From positions 20,762 to 84,761 of the forward strand of contig CAJMNU010000001.1 of assembly GCA_905214855.1 (NCBI GenBank): a stretch of 64,000 nucleotides of DNA. The letters are read 5' to 3'. Of this stretch, positions 58,128 to 64,000 are shown piece after piece (position 1 is the first letter of the stretch; every line of letters begins with the position of its first letter). Origin of the DNA: an uncultured bacterium. GTDB taxonomy: Bacteria > Bacillota > Clostridia > Lachnospirales > Lachnospiraceae. The notes beneath the pieces were generated by a model. The model saw only the letters and a list, made by a program, of their open reading frames with translations. It ran no database searches and was not told the origin of the DNA. The position numbers and the translations under genes are program-made.

Positions 58128-60870
58128 ATTAGGGATTTTTCTTGTGTGGTTAGTTATCATTGGTTCGGCAGTTTTGATGCTTTGCTTTTATCCGGGCATT
58201 GTAAAAGATAAGAATCGTCAGAAAAATTCAAGTGGAACGATGTATTGGAGAGATCAGGTAGAAAATACGTGTTCACAGATGATTCATTGGCCATATGTTC
58301 TTTGGATGAATGAAATGGAAGAAAAGGCGGGTAAAGCATTGACACCGTCACAGGTATTTGCACCTGAATTGCTAGAATGGATGAACAGTGATAAAGAAGA
58401 GGCAGATACAATAGTTTCTGATATGCAGATGGAAGGAACAGAAAGTGTAGATGAAACAGGAAATATATCTGATAACATAGAAGAGACTATAGAAGAAGGC
58501 ATAGAAGAAAGTGTAGAAGCTGCAGAAGGCAGTGTATCAAATTTAGAGGATATAGAAGTTACAGAAGAACAGATAACACAAAATAGGGATGAAGAAAGAT
58601 TTAGGTATGTACGAGAAGACTTGGATAGTCTGGTAAGGGGCTGGCAGACGAATTTTAGACAATGGAATGAGCAGGTGCAGTATCTGATCGTAGATGAGAA
58701 TAAGAAAACAATTGATGACAATAATGTTCTGCTTAGTGCCAGAGATTGGCTGACTGTACAGATGCACTATGACCATAAAGGGAAATTGGATGGAATTAAC
58801 ATTAAGGCATCAAAAGAAGATTGGCTGAAAGAAAATAAAGAAGAAACTGTAAAAATCATGGAGGCATATCTGACAGATTTTTATTACAGAGAACCACTTG
58901 AGGAAAGATTTGAGGAAGAAATGGACGGAAGTGGTCTGCATTTTATGGGACCAAGTGACAGAACCTACACTTTTGTGATTCCAGCACAGGCAATTTTTGA
59001 TATAGAAGCAGAAAATAATTCATACTGGTATATGCAAAATAGTATGTTCTTGTTCTCTTTACTTTGGGTAGCATTTGCGGTGGCAATCGCAGCTTTTGTA
59101 CTTCAGGGAATCCCATCGCTGCATCTTGGGTCTGGAAAAATCAGCCATGTTCCAATGGAGATCGTGGTGGTGATCCTTGGTTTTCTAATGCCATTTGGAT
59201 ATATTTATGGTGCATTGCTGCTTGGTGTATTGGAATCTGGACAATTAGCAGACAGTATAGAATTATTGATGGGAATCTCTTCCGTGGATGCTCAGACCTT
59301 TGCCTTTGGATTTTATCTGGTGTATTGGATCTTGGTCTTTGCAATCGGATATTGGTGCATTCATTGTCTATCCGCATTTGTTTGGATCAGACCTGGACGA
59401 TATTTGAGAGAGAGGACACTGATCGGTCTGTTTGGCGGATATGTGGCATCTGCATGGCGTAGATTATACACAGGATTTTGCAGTGTGGATCTGGAAAAAA
59501 AGCCGACTAAGATGATATTAAAAGCAGTCCTTTTAAACTTTGTGGTGTTGGCTGTCATCTCCTGTTTTTGGATGTTTGGAGTGTTGATCCTGATTCTATA
59601 TTCTATTGGTCTGTTTTTCCTTTTGATGAAATATTGGGGGAATTTACAAAAGAAATATGACATATTGCTGCAGAGTGTAAAACAGATGGCAGATGGAAAA
59701 TTGGATACAGAAATCGTGGAAGATTTGGGTGTGTTTGAGCCATTGAAGAAAGAATTGGAAAAGGTACAACAAGGATTTAAGACAGCAGTGGAGGAAGAAA
59801 CAAAGAGTCAAAGGATGAAGACAGAACTGATCACGAATGTATCTCATGATTTAAAAACCCCATTGACTGCGATCGTGACATATGTGAATCTACTTAAGAA
59901 AGAAGATATTACACAAGAAGAAAGAGAAAATTATATTGAGATCTTGGATAAAAAATCTATGCGTCTCAAAACATTAATTGAGGATTTATTTGAAGTCAGT
60001 AAGGCGGCAAGCCGAACGGTACAATTAAATCTGGTTGAGGTAGATATTGTAAGTTTGCTGAAACAGGTGCGTTTGGAATTGAGTGACAGACTGGATGCAT
60101 CTGGTGTGGAGTTCCGTTGGGAATTACCACAGGAAAAAGTAGTTTTAATGTTAGACAGCGAAAAGACATATCGGATTTTTGAAAATCTTTTAGTAAACAT
60201 TGCAAAATATGGAATGCCAAAAACAAGGGCTTATATTGAAGTGCATCAGGAAATAGTAGAAGAAAGAGAGATAAAAGCTGATACTATGGAGAACACAGAA
60301 ATTCCGATAGGAGCTGCGCCTCAATATGAAAAACCAACAGGAAAGAGGAGAGGAAAAGCTATTTTACAGTCTGTTTTTGCAAGATCTTCCTCCTCGAAAT
60401 CTCTTGGCAGCACCTCTTTGGAAGAAAATGGCAGTATTTTGCCAAATGATGCAAATGAGAAAGAGAAGAAAGAGCTTTCTCTGGCAGATGATTTTGGCGA
60501 TCAGAAGGAAGAAATGTTAAAGGAAGAGGCATTAAAAGAAGAGGCATTAAAGAAAGAAACATTAAAGAAAGAAACATTAAAGAAAGAAACATTAAAGGAA
60601 ATGCAATATCTGGTGAAAAAACATGTCTGGATTTCTATGAAAAACATTTCATTGACAGAGATTTCTGCGAAACCTGAAGAACTTGCAGAGCGTTTTGTCA
60701 GAGGAGATGAATCACGTAATACAGAAGGCTCTGGACTTGGACTGGCAATTGCTAAGAATTTTGTGGAAGCACAGGGCGGAGAAATGAAGATTGAAGTGGA
60801 AGCAGATTTGTTCAAAATATTGATTGATTTTGGTGTATGTGAACAGATTATCCAAAAAAAGATGCAGTAA
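58099..60870 (+). CDS. Large sensor histidine kinase with a low-complexity insert in the ATPase domain
   Basis: 923 residues from TTG 58099 (a second TTG is at 58111). TM1 (about 10-32), a long external region with Glu-rich repeats (about 110-160), then a block of four to five TM helices (about 315-510), HAMP-like coil, HisKA with His583 in NVSHDLKTPLTAIVTYV, and the start of the HATPase (FENLLVNIAKYG). About 130 residues of Lys/Glu/Ser-rich sequence then separate this N box from the G2 box GSGLGLAIAKNF; the insert includes repeats of LKKET. The D-x-G-x-G box is not evident. The external region has a signal-like role that cannot be named. Partner of the regulator upstream. Confidence 0.85.
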   Translation: MDTKLKNRHKLGIFLVWLVIIGSAVLMLCFYPGIVKDKNRQKNSSGTMYWRDQVENTCSQMIHWPYVLWMNEMEEKAGKALTPSQVFAPELLEWMNSDKEEADTIVSDMQMEGTESVDETGNISDNIEETIEEGIEESVEAAEGSVSNLEDIEVTEEQITQNRDEERFRYVREDLDSLVRGWQTNFRQWNEQVQYLIVDENKKTIDDNNVLLSARDWLTVQMHYDHKGKLDGINIKASKEDWLKENKEETVKIMEAYLTDFYYREPLEERFEEEMDGSGLHFMGPSDRTYTFVIPAQAIFDIEAENNSYWYMQNSMFLFSLLWVAFAVAIAAFVLQGIPSLHLGSGKISHVPMEIVVVILGFLMPFGYIYGALLLGVLESGQLADSIELLMGISSVDAQTFAFGFYLVYWILVFAIGYWCIHCLSAFVWIRPGRYLRERTLIGLFGGYVASAWRRLYTGFCSVDLEKKPTKMILKAVLLNFVVLAVISCFWMFGVLILILYSIGLFFLLMKYWGNLQKKYDILLQSVKQMADGKLDTEIVEDLGVFEPLKKELEKVQQGFKTAVEEETKSQRMKTELITNVSHDLKTPLTAIVTYVNLLKKEDITQEERENYIEILDKKSMRLKTLIEDLFEVSKAASRTVQLNLVEVDIVSLLKQVRLELSDRLDASGVEFRWELPQEKVVLMLDSEKTYRIFENLLVNIAKYGMPKTRAYIEVHQEIVEEREIKADTMENTEIPIGAAPQYEKPTGKRRGKAILQSVFARSSSSKSLGSTSLEENGSILPNDANEKEKKELSLADDFGDQKEEMLKEEALKEEALKKETLKKETLKKETLKEMQYLVKKHVWISMKNISLTEISAKPEELAERFVRGDESRNTEGSGLGLAIAKNFVEAQGGEMKIEVEADLFKILIDFGVCEQIIQKKMQ
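60520..60600 (+). repeat. 15-bp tandem repeat inside the kinase gene
   Basis: About five copies of GAAACATTAAAGAAA or GAGGCATTAAAAGAA, each coding for a five-residue LKKET/LKEEA unit; three units in a row are identical. Confidence 0.9.
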
Positions 60871-60982
60871 GGGGGCTTGACAAGGGAGAAAAAAACGTGT
60901 ATGATGCAACTAATTCAGCAAGTTAATGTTTATAATAGAATAGATCAGACATATTTGCTGATACAATAAAATACACAGAGGC

Positions 60983-61286
60983 GTTGATAAGAAAGAGTAA
61001 CATTTCTAAATACAAACAGAAAGCAGCCGGGTGATGAGAGGCGCATGGATAGGAAATGTGAATACATCTTTGAGCTTTGCACCAAATGGCAGATCACATG
61101 CTGCTTAGTAGGCTGCAACGGATTCCCGCACCCGTTATCGTGCTAAAGTATCTCCGCATAGTAGGTGGACGTACTTGATGAGGTGGACAGTGTGAACTGT
61201 CGATGAAAAAAGGTGGTAACACGGGATATAACAAGTCTCGTCCTTTTAACTGATGTATGAGGTTAAAAGGGCGGGGCTTTTTTGCA
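60983..61286 (+). promoter_or_regulatory. T-box riboswitch, tyrosine type
   Basis: Stem I begins near 60983 and holds the probable specifier TAC (Tyr) at 61063-61065. The T-box sequence AGGTGGTAACACGGG is at 61211-61225. The terminator arm AAGTCTCGTCCTTTTAAC (61232-61250) pairs with GGTTAAAAGGGCGGGGCTT (61261-61279), then T's. Uncharged tRNA-Tyr would stabilise the antiterminator and turn on tyrS. Confidence 0.93.
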
Positions 61287-61358
61287 TTCAGAAAGATTGT
61301 CTGAGGGATGAAGTCACATAAGTATTTTCGATTAGAAAAATCAGGAGGCAGAAATAGG

Positions 61359-62567
61359 ATGAGAGCAGAAGAACAAATGGAGATTATTTGTAAAGGAATT
61401 CAGGAATTGGTAGGAAAAGAGGAGTTAATGGCAAAGCTGAAAAGAAGTGAGGAGACGAATAAACCTTTAATCATTAAACTAGGTTTAGATCCCTCCGCAC
61501 CAGATATCCATTTGGGACATGCAGTGGTGCTTAGAAAGATCAAACAGATGCAGGATCTGGGACATAGAGCTGTCATTGTGATCGGAGATTTTACAGGAAG
61601 GATTGGAGATCCAACTGGAAAATCCAAGGGACGTGCTGCTCTTAGTGAGGAACAGGTAAAAGAAAATGCAAAGACATACTGTGAGCAGATTTTTAAGGTA
61701 TTGGATCGTGAAAAAACAGAAGTAAGATTCAATAGTGAGTGGCTTGGGAAATTGAATTTTCAGCAGGTATTGGAGTTGGCAGCGACCACTACGATTGCCC
61801 GTCTGCTGGAGCGTGATGATTTTCAGAACCGTTACCAGAATCAGATCCCGATTGGTCTTCATGAGTTTTTTTACCCATTGATGCAGGCGTATGATTCTGT
61901 GGAGCTGAAAGCTGATATAGAACTTGGTGGAACAGACCAGACGTTTAATGTCCTGATGGGAAGAACATTGCAGAAAGCAATGGGACAAGAACCTCAGGCA
62001 GCGATTTTTGTACCGATCTTAGAAGGTCTTGACGGAAAAGAAAAAATGAGTAAAAGTCTTGGAAATTATATTGGAGTGCAGGAATCAGCAGAAATCATGT
62101 TTAAAAAGGTGATGGAAGTTCCAGATGAGCTGATTATCCGCTATTTTGAACTTGCAACAGATGAACACCCAAGAACGGTGGAGGCAATCAAAAAAGAATT
62201 GGAAGAAGGGGTAAATCCAAGAGATATTAAATATCGTCTGGCACAGATCATAACAGGGCTGTATCATACAAAGGAAGATGCAGTTAAGGCACAGGAATAT
62301 TTTGACACAGCATTTTCCAAAAAAGAGATTCCGGATGATATCCCAGAACTGCTTTTAGATTGGGAAAAAGATACTTTATACGATACAGCAGGAGAGTTGG
62401 TAAAACAGGGATTTGTGCAGAGTAAAAAGGAGCTGCTTCGTTTGCTAAAACAGGGCGGAATTCAATTGAATGGAGAAAAACTGAATGAGGAAGATGAAAA
62501 AATTGTGCTTCAAAATATGGATGTTTTGCGGATCGGAAAAAAGAAGTTTGTAAAATTCATAAAGTAA
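61359..62567 (+). CDS. tyrS: Tyrosyl-tRNA synthetase
   Basis: Class I synthetase that charges tRNA-Tyr. 402 residues. HLGH (51-54) is the HIGH motif and KMSKS is at 229-233; ELGGTDQTFN binds Tyr; a C-terminal S4 RNA-binding domain (about 340-402) ends the protein. AGGAGG precedes ATG 61359; the earlier in-frame ATG 61308 lies close behind the T-box terminator. Controlled by the T-box. Confidence 0.97.
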   Translation: MRAEEQMEIICKGIQELVGKEELMAKLKRSEETNKPLIIKLGLDPSAPDIHLGHAVVLRKIKQMQDLGHRAVIVIGDFTGRIGDPTGKSKGRAALSEEQVKENAKTYCEQIFKVLDREKTEVRFNSEWLGKLNFQQVLELAATTTIARLLERDDFQNRYQNQIPIGLHEFFYPLMQAYDSVELKADIELGGTDQTFNVLMGRTLQKAMGQEPQAAIFVPILEGLDGKEKMSKSLGNYIGVQESAEIMFKKVMEVPDELIIRYFELATDEHPRTVEAIKKELEEGVNPRDIKYRLAQIITGLYHTKEDAVKAQEYFDTAFSKKEIPDDIPELLLDWEKDTLYDTAGELVKQGFVQSKKELLRLLKQGGIQLNGEKLNEEDEKIVLQNMDVLRIGKKKFVKFIK

Positions 62568-62707
62568 AAGAAGAAGCAGAGCTTGTTTAGAAAGGATAAA
62601 TCAGGTTGTAATTCTTTCCTAGCTATGGCATAATGAAAGCATGGATACATGATCTGTTTAGGGTAGAAACGCTTGTTAGATCAGGTGAAAGCAAAGGAGA
62701 GGTTACT

Positions 62708-63847
62708 ATGATTATTCAAAGTCAGAGAGTTTGGATCGCAGGACAGTTTATTCCTGCTCAATTAGAGGTAGAAGGAGAAAAGATCGTTTCTGTGTTGGCA
62801 TATGGAACAAAAAAGGCAGATAAAGACTATGGGGAAATGCGTTTAGTTCCAGGATTTATTGATGTGCATACACATGGAGCGTATGGATTTGATACCAATG
62901 ATGCAGAACCAGAGGGGCTGCGTGATTGGATGAGACGGATTCCGGAGGAGGGCGTGACCGCAATCCTGCCGACAACAGTGACACAGATGCCTGATGTTTT
63001 AACAGCGGCAGTTGCCAATGTGGCAAAAGTAGCAGAAGAAGGTTATGAAGGTGCTGAGATTTTGGGAATTCATTTTGAAGGACCTTATCTGGATATGAAA
63101 TTTAAAGGTGCACAGCCTCCGGAGGCAGTGGTAAAGCCGAGTGTAGAACAGTTTAAGCAGTATCAGGAAGCTGCAAAAGGTATGATCCGTTATATCACTT
63201 TAGCACCTGAACATGACGAGGGGTATGAATTGACACATTATTGTAAAGAAACAGGTGTGGTAGTCAGTATGGGACATACCTCAGCAACCTATGAAGAAGT
63301 ATTGATGGGGATTGCGAATGGAGCGACTTCCATGACCCATGTATATAATGCAATGACTCCATATCATCACAGAAAACCGGGTATGGTGGGAGCTGCAATG
63401 AGAGTCAGAGAGGTTTATGGAGAAGTGATCGGCGATGGATGCCATTCGGATGTCAATGCACTGAACAATTTCTTTACTGCAAAGGGACGTGATTTTGGTA
63501 TTATGGTCAGTGATTCCCTGCGTGCAAAACATTGTCCTCCAGGTGGAGAGTATGAACTGGGAGGTCATGCGATTGAGATCGGAGAAGATGGTCTGGCAAG
63601 ATTGAAGGGGACAGACACCATTGCAGGAAGTACTTTAAATATGAATAAAGGATTGCGGATTTTAGTTGAAAAAGCACTGTTACCATTTGATACTGCATTG
63701 AATGCATGTACCATCAATCCGGCAAGATGTCTGGGTGTAGATGACAGAAAGGGACGTTTATCTGCTGGATATGATGCAGATATCGTAGTTTTGGATGATC
63801 AGTATGAGGTGATCCAGACATATTGCCGTGGCAAAGAGATGCTGTAA
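62708..63847 (+). CDS. nagA: N-acetylglucosamine-6-phosphate deacetylase
   Basis: Removes acetate from GlcNAc-6-P so that the sugar can enter glycolysis or wall synthesis. 379 residues, amidohydrolase fold. Metal/active motifs: DVHTHGAYG (52-60), HFEGPYLD, MGHTSATYEE, HVYNAMTPYHHR and the catalytic Asp in TIAGSTLNMN region. AAAGGAGAGG precedes ATG 62708, preferred over the ATG 25 codons upstream. nagB or a PTS gene is not visible here. Confidence 0.95.
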   Translation: MIIQSQRVWIAGQFIPAQLEVEGEKIVSVLAYGTKKADKDYGEMRLVPGFIDVHTHGAYGFDTNDAEPEGLRDWMRRIPEEGVTAILPTTVTQMPDVLTAAVANVAKVAEEGYEGAEILGIHFEGPYLDMKFKGAQPPEAVVKPSVEQFKQYQEAAKGMIRYITLAPEHDEGYELTHYCKETGVVVSMGHTSATYEEVLMGIANGATSMTHVYNAMTPYHHRKPGMVGAAMRVREVYGEVIGDGCHSDVNALNNFFTAKGRDFGIMVSDSLRAKHCPPGGEYELGGHAIEIGEDGLARLKGTDTIAGSTLNMNKGLRILVEKALLPFDTALNACTINPARCLGVDDRKGRLSAGYDADIVVLDDQYEVIQTYCRGKEML

Positions 63848-63865
63848 GACATAATTTATACAGGA

Positions 63866-64000
63866 TGTCAACTACCCACGACCTAAAGGTCATGGGCTTG
63901 TAACTGCCCAGTCGTACTAACGACTTACGTCTCCGACCTTTAACCCCAATAGATATTGCTATCTAAAGTGGCGTTACATCATAGGGTGGTTGACAACACC
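63866..64000 (-). mobile_element. End of an IS200/IS605-type element with probable omega-RNA region, cut by window edge
   Basis: Read on the minus strand, 64000 to 63866 carries three successive hairpins: AGATA/TATCT (63951-63964), AGTCGT/ACGACT (63910-63925), and the terminal CCCATGACC-TTTA-GGTCGTGGG (63875-63896), then TAGTTGACA. This is the plan of the TnpB guide-RNA (omega-RNA) scaffold at the right end of such elements, with the flank TCCTGTATAA as the guide portion. A tnpB gene would lie to the right on the minus strand; only its last codons could be inside the window. Confidence 0.65.

Overview
The window looks like a chromosome segment of a low-GC Clostridia bacterium, most likely a Lachnospiraceae member of the gut type. 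I judge this from AT-rich Firmicutes codon use, strong AGGAGG-type ribosome sites with several TTG starts, T-box and SAM-I leaders, an AtpZ/AtpI-headed F-ATPase operon, an EFR1-type ferredoxin and many OmpR-type two-component systems. No species call is possible from sequence reading alone.

Layout. 1-2600: end of hpt, ftsH, then a candidate small RNA. 2670-9700: GH13 amylase-family enzyme, tRNA-Tyr, and on the minus strand a two-component system and mutS2. 9940-13970: a membrane-anchored HtrA-like protein that lacks its catalytic triad, a 36-bp tandem repeat, yhaM and rlmD. 14200-20700 is accessory ground: an orphan dynamin-like P-loop protein, a decayed MFS transporter with a decayed AraC regulator, a conserved unknown, tRNA-Lys inside an inverted repeat, GNAT and AraC genes. 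20940-28000: a GH31 glycosidase broken by one in-frame TGA, an EFR1 protein, a small ORF with its own promoter and terminator, XRE regulator, and an Lsa-like ABC-F ribosome-protection gene behind a candidate attenuator. 28050-35600: phosphoesterase, a cytoplasmic ParB/Srx-BMP fusion, tRNA-Phe/tRNA-Gly, an HD-RyR protein and a TPR-SUFU-Imm51 protein just downstream of the tRNAs, and a HAD hydrolase. 35780-43000: the complete F-ATPase operon (Z-I-B-E-F-H-A-G-D-C), whose c subunit carries the sodium-binding signature. 43200-64000: nucleotidyltransferase, a large membrane-anchored protein, murA, SAM riboswitch plus metK, two more two-component systems, a secreted transglutaminase-like protein without its cysteine, a DUF5714-type protein, a DEAD-box helicase with its own leader, T-box plus tyrS, nagA, and at the right edge the end of an IS200/IS605-type element.

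How it works together. The core genes cover energy (F-ATPase), wall precursors (murA, nagA), SAM supply, translation (tyrS, tRNAs, rlmD) and proteolysis (ftsH). Between them sit repeated signs of gene gain and loss. The most unusual thread is a family of short solo hairpins (about 28-35 bp) in intergenic gaps that resemble the terminal hairpin of the IS605-like element at the window edge. Other items worth following up are the HD-RyR and TPR-SUFU-Imm51 genes beside tRNAs, the C-rich small RNA candidate after ftsH, and the ParB/Srx-BMP fusion.
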